DNA of 64,000 nucleotides from Bin5 sp965200685. Lineage in GTDB: Bacteria > Chloroflexota > Anaerolineae > Caldilineales > Caldilineaceae. Location of the stretch: the NCBI GenBank assembly GCA_965200685.1, contig OZ241379.1, forward strand, positions 4,092,001-4,156,000, in the 5' to 3' direction. The position numbers were made by a program, and so were the translations under genes. Shown here in pieces: positions 1-8,623 of this stretch. Within the stretch, counting starts at the first letter, position 1. Each line of letters begins with the position of its first letter. Below the pieces are notes generated by a model, which did no database searches, was not told where the DNA came from, and saw only the letters and a program-made list of their open reading frames with translations.

Positions 1-1
1 T

Positions 2-793
2 TGGATGCTCCAGGTTGCCGAGGCCGGCACACATGTTTGGGCCGACAAACCTTTTGCAGTCCATTCCAGTCATTTGCTTCCTGTGGCCGCTGCGGTGCGC
101 CGTAACAATCTTCACTTCTCCTGCGGCTATTCCTGGCGCTTCCATCCTATCGCGCAACTGATCCAACAGACCTACCAGGCCGGTCTGTTGGGCAAGCCCT
201 ATTCCATCGAATTCCGCTTTATCACCTCAAGCGTGGCCCAGCGCAATCCCCAAACGTGGTATTTCCAACGGGAGCAGGCTGGCGGTGGTATCCTCAACTG
301 GCTGGGCTGCCATTGGTTTGACCTGATGCGCTACTTGACCGGTGCGGAGGTGGCGCAGGTTGCTGCCATTGAGGCTAATGTGGGTGGACATGACATTGAC
401 GTAGAGGACGCAGCGGCTGTGTCCCTCTCCTTTGACAACGGCATGATCGGCAGCCTACATGCCGGGTACTTCACAGCGGGCGATGGCGAGATCTTCATTG
501 GCTTACGAGGGTCTGATGGCTGGGTTACGTGGGAGGTTGCTGAAAACGCCTGCACCATAAAAAGCACACATCCCGATTGGTCTAGCGCGCCCATGCGTCG
601 CTTTGAAATACCGACGGTCCAGGTTCCCGGCTATGGGACTGAGGGCAGGGCTCTGCTTCAGGCTTTCGCGGCTGCCATTCGGGGCGAGGGTGTAAGCGGG
701 TACTGCGTGGAGGATGCCATCAAGTCCCTCCAGATCATCGAGGCCGCCCATAAGGCAGCGGAGACAGGGAGGTCGGTTCGATTGCCATCATGA
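2..793 (+). CDS. Gfo/Idh/MocA family oxidoreductase, 5' end cut by window edge
   Basis: The reading frame is open to the left edge, and the visible protein starts inside the N-terminal NAD(P)-binding domain, so the true start lies outside the window. Near the visible N-terminus is HVWADKPFAV, which carries the family's (E/D)KP signature. It is followed by the C-terminal alpha/beta substrate domain, with GGGILNWLGCHWFDLMRYL holding the conserved histidine and aspartate region. Members of this family oxidise or reduce sugars, inositols and related polyols with NAD(P). The stop overlaps the next gene's start by four bases (ATGA), so the two are translationally coupled. That next gene is a paralogue sharing the GGGIL...GGHW layout. 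The substrate cannot be told from sequence. Confidence 0.9.
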   Translation, partial: WMLQVAEAGTHVWADKPFAVHSSHLLPVAAAVRRNNLHFSCGYSWRFHPIAQLIQQTYQAGLLGKPYSIEFRFITSSVAQRNPQTWYFQREQAGGGILNWLGCHWFDLMRYLTGAEVAQVAAIEANVGGHDIDVEDAAAVSLSFDNGMIGSLHAGYFTAGDGEIFIGLRGSDGWVTWEVAENACTIKSTHPDWSSAPMRRFEIPTVQVPGYGTEGRALLQAFAAAIRGEGVSGYCVEDAIKSLQIIEAAHKAAETGRSVRLPS

Positions 794-1893
794 CACATCA
801 CCCGTTGCGCGCTGCTATGGTTGGGCTACGCATCCACGCCGGCGGCCTGGAGCCAGATCACAATCATGGCCTGATCAAATCTTTTCATGCCCAGGATGAT
901 GTCGAAGTCGTCGCCTACTGCGAATGGGAGCCTGCGGAGTCCGAGGCTTTGGCCACCTTGAAGCAATTGGACCCAGCCGCGCGTATCTACACGAATTTGG
1001 ACGATCTGCTGGCCGAGGAAGCCTTTGATCTGGCCGTAGTCATGTTGCCCCCCAATGAGGCCATCTCTACAGCCTTGCGTTTGGCGGCAGCCGGCAAGCA
1101 TCTGTTCATTGAAAAACAGGCCGCGCGCACAGCAGCCGAACTTCTGCCCTTGTGTCGGCTGGCCACAGAGCGCAACCTGGTCATGCAGGCTGGCTACCCT
1201 TGGCCTCGCCATCCCATTGTCGCCGAGATCCGACGTTGCCTAGATGAAGGTGTTCTGGGGCGGCTCCTGGCCATAGAAGCCCGCCTAGTGACAGTTCAGG
1301 TCGCGCCAGGGTTACGGGATCCCCAGCACTGGATGTACCGCCGAGCAAGCGAGGGCGGCGGCATCCTACACATGGAAGGAGGGCACTGGCTGACGCTCTT
1401 TCAGCATTTTACACAGGCAGAAGTACGTTCCGTTACCGCCCTCTGTAGCCGTACCACCGATTCCATTGAAGAGGGATTGGAAGATGTGGCCACGGTAGCG
1501 TTAGAGTACACCAACCGGGTGCATGCCTGTCTACACATGGGGTATCTGCTCTCCGCAGCCGGCCCCCGCAATGACACGTATATCGGCGTACGCGGAGAAT
1601 TGGGCGCGGCCACTTGGTCGCCGGCCGGTGCTGGTAACCTGACGGTCAGCAGTACAGCGCAGAACGCCCCAGAGCGTACAGTCAAAATGCAGTTAGCCCC
1701 ACGGCCCGTTTACGCGGACCAATGGGGCTACGAATTTGTGGCCGATTTTGTGCGGGCGGTGCGTCACAATGATTCTACTGGTGGACGAAACACTGCAAAA
1801 GCAGTGGTCAGCATTGAAGATGCCTACCAGATCTTGCAGATCATCGACGCCGCCTATGAATCATCCCAAACAGGCCGGCGAGTTGTATTGTGA
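790..1893 (+). CDS. Gfo/Idh/MocA family oxidoreductase with altered EKQ motif
   Basis: A full-length 367-residue family member. The N-terminal Rossmann region begins AAMVGLRIHAGG, which is a weak fit to GxGxxG. The usual EKP signature reads EKQ (HLFIEKQAA, about residue 110). The substrate domain has GGGILHMEGGHWLTLF, parallel to the upstream gene. The start overlaps the previous stop (ATGA), which fixes it. The two genes form one transcription unit and probably act on related sugar or cyclitol substrates. The lost proline and the unusual glycine loop may mean altered cofactor use; this is inference. The downstream neighbour is convergent. Confidence 0.9.
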   Translation: MTHHPLRAAMVGLRIHAGGLEPDHNHGLIKSFHAQDDVEVVAYCEWEPAESEALATLKQLDPAARIYTNLDDLLAEEAFDLAVVMLPPNEAISTALRLAAAGKHLFIEKQAARTAAELLPLCRLATERNLVMQAGYPWPRHPIVAEIRRCLDEGVLGRLLAIEARLVTVQVAPGLRDPQHWMYRRASEGGGILHMEGGHWLTLFQHFTQAEVRSVTALCSRTTDSIEEGLEDVATVALEYTNRVHACLHMGYLLSAAGPRNDTYIGVRGELGAATWSPAGAGNLTVSSTAQNAPERTVKMQLAPRPVYADQWGYEFVADFVRAVRHNDSTGGRNTAKAVVSIEDAYQILQIIDAAYESSQTGRRVVL

Positions 1894-1917
1894 CGTGCAA
1901 TAGCCACTGGTGTCCGC

Positions 1918-2715
1918 TTACACTCGCCCGGGGAATTCCTGGCCGCGGATCAACATGAAGCGAAATTCACCCCGAGGCCTCTCACATTCGGTCAAGAGAC
2001 GTGCCTCTTCGTCTTCAAGGCCGAGGTACATCGTCTCTGCGCGGATATAGTGGAGAGCTAGGCCCCGGCGGCGGTTGGGTGTGGGGTTGGCCCCTGTGCG
2101 ATGGAAATTCAGCCCATGATGGAACATACAACTGCCGGCCGGCAGTTCTACGGCTGTTGGTTTCTCCAGTAGGGGATTGGCCAGGAAGCGGTCTTTATAT
2201 TCCTGTGCAATCGGACCCCATGAATGGCTTTTGGGAATCACCGTCATACAGCCATTCTCCGCTGTGGCATCGTCAAGGGCGACCCAGCAGCTCACATGTT
2301 CCTGGGGCGCAAAGTGGGCCCAGGACATGGAATCCTGATGCCAGTCGGTAACCGTGCCATTGAAGCGGGGCTTCATCATCAACTGATCCGTATAGAGCTT
2401 GATATTGGGGCCCAATAGGTCTTCGATGACATCGACGATTTCCGCTTTGCGGGCAATCTGCTCAAACACTTCGTCAAAGTAGCAGAGCTGGGTCATCTTG
2501 CGAACCGCGTCCAGAGGCTCCACATTGTGCGGCAGGCCATCCCGAAACTCGGCCTCAAATTGAATATAGCGGGGCGGCACATGGGTTACCTTGCCACTAA
2601 TGATATCTTCACTGCGTTGGCGCAGTGTTGCTAGGTCCTCCTCGGAGAGGACCCGGTGATAGGCGAGATAACCGTTTTCCCAGAAGGATTCTTGCTGTTC
2701 TGTTGTCAGGGCCAT
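1918..2715 (-). CDS. Phytanoyl-CoA dioxygenase (PhyH) family protein
   Basis: A 265-residue Fe(II)/2-oxoglutarate dioxygenase of the PhyH family. The iron ligands are visible as HQD in TDWHQDSMSW (about residue 130) and the distal histidine in GLNFHRTGANP (about residue 205). The arginine that binds 2-oxoglutarate is probably in the following NRRRGLALHY. An upstream ATG exists at 2733, but the sequence AAAGGA lies just inside it, nine bases before the ATG at 2715, so 2715 is preferred. The 2733 start would also overlap the stop of the methyltransferase gene upstream. PhyH enzymes hydroxylate small molecules; neighbouring sugar oxidoreductases suggest a catabolic or modifying role, but the substrate is unknown. 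Confidence 0.85.
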   Translation of the reverse strand: MALTTEQQESFWENGYLAYHRVLSEEDLATLRQRSEDIISGKVTHVPPRYIQFEAEFRDGLPHNVEPLDAVRKMTQLCYFDEVFEQIARKAEIVDVIEDLLGPNIKLYTDQLMMKPRFNGTVTDWHQDSMSWAHFAPQEHVSCWVALDDATAENGCMTVIPKSHSWGPIAQEYKDRFLANPLLEKPTAVELPAGSCMFHHGLNFHRTGANPTPNRRRGLALHYIRAETMYLGLEDEEARLLTECERPRGEFRFMLIRGQEFPGRV

Positions 2716-2729
2716 GGGGAGAGTTCCTT

Positions 2730-3836
2730 TCATCTCTTGGCTTCTAAATATTGATAGTCAACCGCTTTGCGGATGTTTGACAATCTCTCTTGTGTTACCT
2801 TGATGGCTGCGCCTGAGTTATCGACTCCAATCCAATTCCTACCCAACTCTTCTGCTGCTTGTAAAACCGTTCCAGAGCCACAAAAGCAGTCCAATACCAA
2901 CTCTCCAACATTTGAGGAGGCCGAAATCATTGTTTTCAGCATCTCAATATTCTTTTCTGTCGGGTAACGGGGATGCTGTGTATCTTTATAGGACCAGATA
3001 TCTTGTTTCTTCTTGCCATCCCGTTCATCTGCATAGATCTTTTTTCTTGGAACACCATTTTTAGACCATTCGATCAAACCTGCTTTGTCCAGTTCTTCCA
3101 ACACCATCGGTGTACTGCGCCAGTGCCTGCCTTTTGGCGGCTTTATCCCCCTCCATTCTTGCCCTGTCGGGCCATTGCGAGTTTCACCTGGTGCATGCAA
3201 AGGAACTGTTGTATAACGCCTGCCGGATTCGTCAATTTTCTTGAAAAGACGCGCGATCTCCTCTTGTGTGAACGCATCTTGCGCTTCATTCCATGTATGA
3301 TGTCTCGTTTTTGCATAAAAAAGGATCATATCTTTGATGTTTCCATACGCCTTTCTCTTAAAATTTTTCGGATTACACTTGATTCTCGTAATGTCATTTC
3401 TAAAGTTTTCGGCCCCAAAAATTTCGTCCATCATGACTTTTACATAATGACCTACTTTATAGTCAATATGTACATAGATCGATGCATTGTCTGCCAACAG
3501 CTCTCGGATGAAAAACAGCCTTGCTCGGAGAAACTCCAAGAAGAATTCACCTGTTACCTGATCCGTATAGGCAATGGTATCATGCGGATGACTGCTGATC
3601 GTATTGGCTCTATCTTCTCCGATTAGAAAACTGTTATTTGTAGAGAACGGGGGATCAATGTACACTAAATCAATCTTTGACTGTAGATTATAGGTATCCA
3701 AAAGAGTTTTGAGTACAGATAGATTCTCACCGCGTATGAGTTTATTGGGTCTATGATCCCAACGCGCATTGAACAGGCATGGTTCCACGTTGAATAGTTC
3801 TTCTTTTGCTTTTTTATGCGGATATTCTAATTTCAT
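2730..3836 (-). CDS. Orphan beta-class DNA methyltransferase (N4-cytosine/N6-adenine)
   Basis: About 368 residues. The catalytic motif IV, DPPF in LVYIDPPFSTNNSF, lies near residue 60, and the AdoMet motif LDCFCGSGTVLQAAEELG lies near residue 315. This order (IV before I) defines the beta class of amino-methyltransferases. The ATG at 3836 is chosen over the GTG at 3851 because AAGGA sits five bases before it. No restriction subunit is adjacent. The gene is visibly more AT-rich than the oxidoreductase genes on both sides, which suggests horizontal acquisition. It could serve as an epigenetic or protective solitary methylase. Its 3' end abuts the PhyH gene on the same strand. Confidence 0.88.
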   Translation of the reverse strand: MKLEYPHKKAKEELFNVEPCLFNARWDHRPNKLIRGENLSVLKTLLDTYNLQSKIDLVYIDPPFSTNNSFLIGEDRANTISSHPHDTIAYTDQVTGEFFLEFLRARLFFIRELLADNASIYVHIDYKVGHYVKVMMDEIFGAENFRNDITRIKCNPKNFKRKAYGNIKDMILFYAKTRHHTWNEAQDAFTQEEIARLFKKIDESGRRYTTVPLHAPGETRNGPTGQEWRGIKPPKGRHWRSTPMVLEELDKAGLIEWSKNGVPRKKIYADERDGKKKQDIWSYKDTQHPRYPTEKNIEMLKTMISASSNVGELVLDCFCGSGTVLQAAEELGRNWIGVDNSGAAIKVTQERLSNIRKAVDYQYLEAKR

Positions 3837-3950
3837 TGAATTCCTTGACACAGAGCTAAAAGCATCTTAAATCACATTCTATCCTGCTGTCAACCAGAAA
3901 ATCGCTGCGCTTGATGGCATCCTAACAACAGGCGCAAGGAAGGGTACTCA

Positions 3951-4829
3951 ATGATATCTATCGGCATGATCGGTGCGGACAGCACCCACACAGAAGCATG
4001 GGCTCGTCTGGTCAACCTACCTGACGGGCCCCTACACGGACAAGCGCAAGTCGTCAAACTGTGGGGCGAAGACCCAGCCCAGGCCCAGGCAAAAGCAGAA
4101 GCCTGTCAGATTCCCCATGTAGTCGCCACACCCGCGCAGGCAATCCAAGATGTAGACCTGGTCATGGTCGTGAACCGTTATGGCGATGATCATGCGGCCC
4201 CCGCTAGGTTGGCCATTGAAGCCGGCATCCCTACTTTTGTAGACAAACCCTTCGCCAACGACATGGAGGATGTACGCATGTTGGTCAGCTTGGCTGCGGA
4301 ACGGGATGTTCCGCTCATGTCCTGCTCGGCCGTTCGGTATGCGGTAGAGGTCCTAGCCCTCCAAGAGCAGTTGCCCAGGTTTGGGGCCTTGAATTCCGTG
4401 CTTGTCAGTGGCGCGGCGGCCGGCGATATGCCCAATCCCCGGGCCAAACATCCCTTCTTCTATGGCATCCACCCGGTCGAGCTGCTGCACACCCTGCTAG
4501 GCGGTGGCGCGCAGGCCGTCACCACCCAACGCACAGACCGCTGTGACATTGGGCTTGTGTCCTATGCGGATGGCCGCCAGGGGATCATCAATCTGCTCCA
4601 TGCCACGCCCGGCCTCTATCATGCTGTTGTCTTTGGCGAGAGCGGTTGGGGCGAGGTCACGATCAAAGATTGGCGGAGCTTCTATGTGGAGACCCTGGCC
4701 CAGGTGATCCAGATGGCCAGCGGTACAGCACCCTATCCCATCCAGTGGGCGGTCGAGGTCATGGCGATTCTGGCAGCACTTGTGCAATCGGCAGAAGAAG
4801 GTGGACGCACTGTAGAACTAAGCGAATGA
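3951..4829 (+). CDS. Gfo/Idh/MocA family oxidoreductase (short form)
   Basis: 292 residues, shorter than the usual 330-390. The N-terminus MISIGMIGADSTHTEAWA replaces the classic GxGxxG with a serine/threonine-histidine rich loop. The signature reads DKP (PTFVDKPFAND, about residue 98). The C-terminal domain is reduced and has a histidine-rich stretch HPFFYGIHPVELLHTLLG. A purine-rich ribosome site (AAGGAAGGG) precedes the ATG. It begins a plus-strand run of three oxidoreductase-type genes and a glycosyltransferase. Divergent from the methyltransferase. Confidence 0.86.
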   Translation: MISIGMIGADSTHTEAWARLVNLPDGPLHGQAQVVKLWGEDPAQAQAKAEACQIPHVVATPAQAIQDVDLVMVVNRYGDDHAAPARLAIEAGIPTFVDKPFANDMEDVRMLVSLAAERDVPLMSCSAVRYAVEVLALQEQLPRFGALNSVLVSGAAAGDMPNPRAKHPFFYGIHPVELLHTLLGGGAQAVTTQRTDRCDIGLVSYADGRQGIINLLHATPGLYHAVVFGESGWGEVTIKDWRSFYVETLAQVIQMASGTAPYPIQWAVEVMAILAALVQSAEEGGRTVELSE

Positions 4830-4848
4830 TACACCCAGTGGGGCAAAT

Positions 4849-5895
4849 ATGTTTACTACACCTTTGAACATCGCTATTGTCGGCCCAGGGCGTATGGGCC
4901 GCATCTACGCCCGGCTTGTGGAGGATTTGACCGAGACCCGCCTAGTCGCGGTGTGTGGTCGCGGTGAAGCATCTACCAGAGAAGTGGCCGAACAGTATCA
5001 GGTTCCTGGATATCCCAATACCCGGTACGTAGACATGCTGGAAAGCCATGCGGAAATTGACGCGGTCGTCGTCTCGGCCTCCGAATGGGCCCATACGGAA
5101 CCGGTATTGGCATCCCTGGCCGCGGGCAAACATGTTCTAGTGGAGAAGCCCATGGCTATCTCCCCGGCGCATGCCCAAAAGATGGTACAGGCAGCGGAGC
5201 GGGCCGGTGTCCATCTCATGGTCTGTCATAGTCTGCGCTTTGACCCACCTTTTGCGGCCATGCGCCAAGCTGTGGCCGCGGGCGATATCGGCGAAGTCCT
5301 GCATGTGTACGCCCGGCGCAATCCACCCCAAGAAGCTGCCGAGCGGGTCCTAGGCAAGTTCTCTCTGGCCTATTGGCTGCTCCCCCACGATATTGATATG
5401 ATGTTGTGGACAGTGGGACATCCCATCACCAAGGTAAAGGCTTATGCCCGCCAGGGCGGTACAGGCCGCCAAGACTTTATCATCGCTGTGTGTACCTTTG
5501 CCAGCGGTGCTGTGGGGGTGCTTGAGAATTCTTGGAGTACGCCGGCCCACAGCGGACGCCCCCAATATGAACAGTTCAGTGTACGCGGCAGCACAGGGGC
5601 CGCGGAAGTGTTGGGCCATGAGAACGGCCTTGCCATCTATCAAGCCGCTAGCCCTCCTGCGTATCCAGACACTGGCTATACCCCTGTGCTGCATGGACGG
5701 CAGGAAGGGATGTTCCGCTCCCTCTTCAGTCATTTTGTCGGCGTCGTTCAAGCCGCCAGAACGGGAATGGCGGACCCTGGGCCGCCCGTGGTGAGTGGGC
5801 GGGATGGCCTGGCTGTCATAGAGGTAGCCGCGGCTATTGCTCGCTCGCTGGAAAGCGGCACTGAAGTGCAGGTTCCCCCAGCACCCCATGGCTAG
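4849..5895 (+). CDS. Gfo/Idh/MocA family oxidoreductase
   Basis: 348 residues with textbook features. These are a Rossmann motif IAIVGPGRMGRIYA at the N-terminus, VEKPMAIS near residue 98, and the substrate domain with LPHDIDMMLW supplying the conserved His/Asp pair. It lies 19 bases after the previous oxidoreductase and 57 bases before the next, in one direction, so co-transcription is likely. The family acts on sugars, inositols and amino-sugars; no residue visible here identifies the substrate. Confidence 0.92.
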   Translation: MFTTPLNIAIVGPGRMGRIYARLVEDLTETRLVAVCGRGEASTREVAEQYQVPGYPNTRYVDMLESHAEIDAVVVSASEWAHTEPVLASLAAGKHVLVEKPMAISPAHAQKMVQAAERAGVHLMVCHSLRFDPPFAAMRQAVAAGDIGEVLHVYARRNPPQEAAERVLGKFSLAYWLLPHDIDMMLWTVGHPITKVKAYARQGGTGRQDFIIAVCTFASGAVGVLENSWSTPAHSGRPQYEQFSVRGSTGAAEVLGHENGLAIYQAASPPAYPDTGYTPVLHGRQEGMFRSLFSHFVGVVQAARTGMADPGPPVVSGRDGLAVIEVAAAIARSLESGTEVQVPPAPHG

Positions 5896-5952
5896 TGGCC
5901 AAAGTCTTGTGGTGTTACTGGCTACTGATCACAGGCCATGGCAGGAGGTATG

Positions 5953-6963
5953 ATGACGATTTTCTGGGGTATCCTAGGGGCAGGGAAGATCGCGGACAGG
6001 CAGACAGCACCGGCCATAGCACTGGCACCCGGCCATGCTCTCGGGGCGGTGATGCGGCGGGACTTGGCTGCGGCTCAGCATTTTGCCGACACCCATGGGG
6101 CAGGCGCAGCCTATGACAGTGTAGAAGCCCTCCTCGCAGACCCGCACATCAATGCCGTTTACGTTGCAACCCCACCCCATCTACACGCGCAACACACGGT
6201 CCTGGCCGCGCAGGCCGGCAAACACGTCCTCTGTGAGAAGCCTATGGCAGTAACGGCTGCTGGGGCCCGTCATATGATCGAGATCTGTCGCGCCAACCAT
6301 GTAGCCCTGATGATCTGTTACTATCAACGCTTTAATACGCGCCATCAGCGCATCAAAGAGCTGCTGACAGAGGGGGCCATCGGCCAGGTGACCGCAGCGC
6401 GCATCAATTTTTCAGAACGGTTCCCACCCCAGACAGGATTCTGGCATCACGATCCGGCCATCAGTGGCGGTGGCCCCCTCATGGACCTGGCTCCGCACTG
6501 CATTGACCTGTTGCGCTATCTGTGCGGAGCCGTGGTCGAGGTCAGCGCGCTGGTAGACACCCTAGCCCAGAAAGCAGCGGTGGAGGATACAGCCACCCTG
6601 TTATTGCGGCTGGCACATGGCATTCAAGCCGTTGTCACCAGCCATTGGAGTACAGCCAATCATGACCCGGATCATTTCAATCGTTTGGAAATCTATGGCA
6701 CAGAGGGCACCATCATGGCTGCCCCCATCCACTCCAAAGATTCAACAGGAACGTTACAGGTGATCACAGCAGAGGGGATTCAAACCGCCCAACCCACTGG
6801 CCCACGCCCCCATGTGGCGTTGTTGCAGGCCTTTGGCGATGCTGTTGTCGGTGGTCAGCCTGTCCCGATTCCTGGGGAGGAAGGAGTGGCCGGGCTTGCG
6901 GTTGTGGAGGCTGCCTATCGGTCCGCACGGACAGGACGTCGCATCCCGATTGAGCCAGAGTAG
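5953..6963 (+). CDS. Gfo/Idh/MocA family oxidoreductase
   Basis: About 336 residues. The Rossmann motif GILGAGKIADRQTAPAI is at the N-terminus, CEKPMAVTA near residue 95, and the substrate domain has GGGPLMDLAPHCIDLLRYL. Three in-frame ATGs exist (5938, 5950, 5953). The sequence AGGAGG at 5943-5948 excludes the first and best fits 5953. The stop is nine bases before the glycosyltransferase start. The intergenic stretch just upstream (5894-5940) holds one copy of the dispersed palindromic element described elsewhere in this annotation. Confidence 0.91.
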   Translation: MTIFWGILGAGKIADRQTAPAIALAPGHALGAVMRRDLAAAQHFADTHGAGAAYDSVEALLADPHINAVYVATPPHLHAQHTVLAAQAGKHVLCEKPMAVTAAGARHMIEICRANHVALMICYYQRFNTRHQRIKELLTEGAIGQVTAARINFSERFPPQTGFWHHDPAISGGGPLMDLAPHCIDLLRYLCGAVVEVSALVDTLAQKAAVEDTATLLLRLAHGIQAVVTSHWSTANHDPDHFNRLEIYGTEGTIMAAPIHSKDSTGTLQVITAEGIQTAQPTGPRPHVALLQAFGDAVVGGQPVPIPGEEGVAGLAVVEAAYRSARTGRRIPIEPE

Positions 6964-6972
6964 AGCATCAAT

Positions 6973-8034
6973 ATGCGCGGGGTTTTTTTCTGGGAAGCGG
7001 CAGGGTTATCATTGGACCAGGCCAATCCATACGGTGGGCTGCTGGCCCAGGCCTTGGCCCAGGTGGGTGTCGAGTTACGCGCGGGCCATCCTGAGGAATT
7101 TACAAAGGAATGGTTATGCCAACATCAGGGACAGATTGACTTTCTGCATCTCAATTGGCCCCATTCCCTGTATGACGCGCCCGACCTAGGTGCTCGTGTA
7201 GCGCGCTGTGCCCAAGTCGTTGATCATTTGACCCTAGCGCGCACCCTCGGCTACAAGATCGTGTGGACTGTCCACAACCTCTACCCGCACGATAGCGAGA
7301 ACCGCGCCTTGGATCATCTGGCCCGTCTTGCCATCATCCACCTTGCCAACGCGGTGATTGTCCACTGTGTCCATGCGCGCGATCTTGTCCAGCAGCACTT
7401 TTACCGGCAGGAGCGCGTCTTTGTCATTCCCCATGGCCATTTTATCAATGCCTACCCCAATCGCATCAGGCGGGAGGAGGCACGGCAGCAATTGGGCCTG
7501 GCGGATGATGATTTTGTCTACTTTTTCTTCGGCAATGTACGCCGCTACAAGGGACTTGAGCGGTTGTTGGAGGTCTTTCAGTCGCTCCCTGGCGACCATG
7601 TACGCCTGCTCATCGCTGCCAAAGCCTATAACCAATACGGTGAACAGTTCGTCGAATATGCCGCGCAAGCCAACCCGCGTGTGATCGTGCGCTCGTCCCG
7701 CTTCTTTGCCAATGAGGAGTTCCAGTGGCTCTTTAATGCGGCTGATGTTGGCATCTTTCCCTTCGTGAATGTGCTGACGTCCGGCTCGGTCATCACCGCG
7801 CTTTCCTTTGGGCTCCCGGTCATCGTGCCGGCCGTCGGTTGTCTGCCGGAATTGATCCCCGCGGATGCCGGCATTGTCTATGAGCCGGCAGATTCTGACG
7901 GATTGCGGCAGGCTATGCAGGAGATACAAAAGCGGAACATCTCCCCCATGCGGGCGGCCGCTTTGGCACAAGCACATGCCCTCGATTGGACACAGATCGC
8001 CAAGCAGACGCAACGAGTATATGAGCAGATATAA
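6973..8034 (+). CDS. GT4-type glycosyltransferase
   Basis: 353 residues with a GT-B fold layout. The N-terminal acceptor domain contains YKIVWTVHNLYPHDS. The C-terminal donor domain begins around residue 170 with FFFGNVRRYKGLERLLEVF and ends with LTSGSVITALSFGLPVIVP and GCLPELI, the region that binds the nucleotide sugar in GT4 retaining enzymes. There is no signal peptide or membrane segment, so it is cytosolic or peripheral. It is the last gene of the plus-strand oxidoreductase group and could build or modify a glycoconjugate made from sugars processed by its neighbours; that link is inference. Confidence 0.85.
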   Translation: MRGVFFWEAAGLSLDQANPYGGLLAQALAQVGVELRAGHPEEFTKEWLCQHQGQIDFLHLNWPHSLYDAPDLGARVARCAQVVDHLTLARTLGYKIVWTVHNLYPHDSENRALDHLARLAIIHLANAVIVHCVHARDLVQQHFYRQERVFVIPHGHFINAYPNRIRREEARQQLGLADDDFVYFFFGNVRRYKGLERLLEVFQSLPGDHVRLLIAAKAYNQYGEQFVEYAAQANPRVIVRSSRFFANEEFQWLFNAADVGIFPFVNVLTSGSVITALSFGLPVIVPAVGCLPELIPADAGIVYEPADSDGLRQAMQEIQKRNISPMRAAALAQAHALDWTQIAKQTQRVYEQI

Positions 8035-8096
8035 GGTAAAGGGTATGGTGATAATGTGACCCTGCCTGTGTTCAGTGGCTAAGAGAGGAGACTACT

Positions 8097-8330
8097 ATGG
8101 CGGAGGATACGGACCGGTTGGCTGAGAGACTGGCTAAGCTGGCGGGGCTGCTAGAGGGTACGTTGCCGCATTTGGCTACTAAGGCAGACGTCCAGTCGGT
8201 GCGGGAGGAGTTGTCAAATGAGTTGTCAAGCGTCAAGTACGATACGCTTTGGTTAAAGCGGCTGTTCTGGGTCGGCGTTGCGGCTGTTCTGATTCCTCTG
8301 CTCCGCGACTTGTTGGGGTTGCTGCCATAG
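8097..8330 (+). CDS. Small coiled-coil protein with C-terminal membrane anchor
   Basis: 77 residues. The first 50 are charged and heptad-like (ATKADVQSVREEL), and the last 25 form one hydrophobic segment ending LRDLLGLLP. The plan matches the two small proteins at 37924-38151 and 38991-39248 (ATK[AE]D..., then WLKRLFWVG or LLWKLLGGLIG, ending L.YLP or LGLLP). So this is a third paralogue, located beside the CRISPR array. AGAGGAGAC precedes the ATG. The overall design resembles holin-associated XhlA-like or DUF1640-like small proteins, but no firm family can be claimed and the function is unknown. Confidence 0.65.
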   Translation: MAEDTDRLAERLAKLAGLLEGTLPHLATKADVQSVREELSNELSSVKYDTLWLKRLFWVGVAAVLIPLLRDLLGLLP

Positions 8331-8503
8331 TGTGCATCCTGCACAAAACGAGGAGCAAGTGGCGGGCATTCGTGCCAGGGTAGGTCGTGCGGTCAAGATT
8401 CGCGCAATTGGCAGAGTGCCCGCTTTTCGCGTCTATCAGTCTCTGCCAGGGGTGGGCTGGTGTGGTCTTCTGGGATATACTCATTGTGTTTTTGCCTAGT
8501 GGT

Positions 8504-8543
8504 GGCCGGTCTCTTTGTTGGTGGCAGAGGACCGGCCTTTTTT
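8504..8543 (+). terminator. Rho-independent terminator
   Basis: A perfect eight-base stem GGCCGGTC/GACCGGCC (8504-8511 and 8530-8537) is followed directly by TTTTTT. It would end plus-strand transcription from the small membrane protein gene before it enters the CRISPR array. Confidence 0.85.
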
Positions 8544-8623
8544 CGTCGCCGCTAGATAATCCCCGCTAGTTTGGCGAGGTGGATATGTGCCTGGTCTTCG
8601 TCTATCCCCAACGATTGGATACG

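Noticed and set aside
2973..3626. 217-codon plus-strand open frame
   Set aside because: It is the shadow of the minus-strand methyltransferase and has no similarity or ribosome site.
8331..8623. Leader of the array on the left side
   Set aside because: It would require plus-strand crRNAs, whose repeat would end GGATAC rather than ATTGAAGC, and it contradicts the orientation fixed by the cas3-targeting guide. It stays possible as a transcribed but non-functional direction, so it is not listed as a leader.
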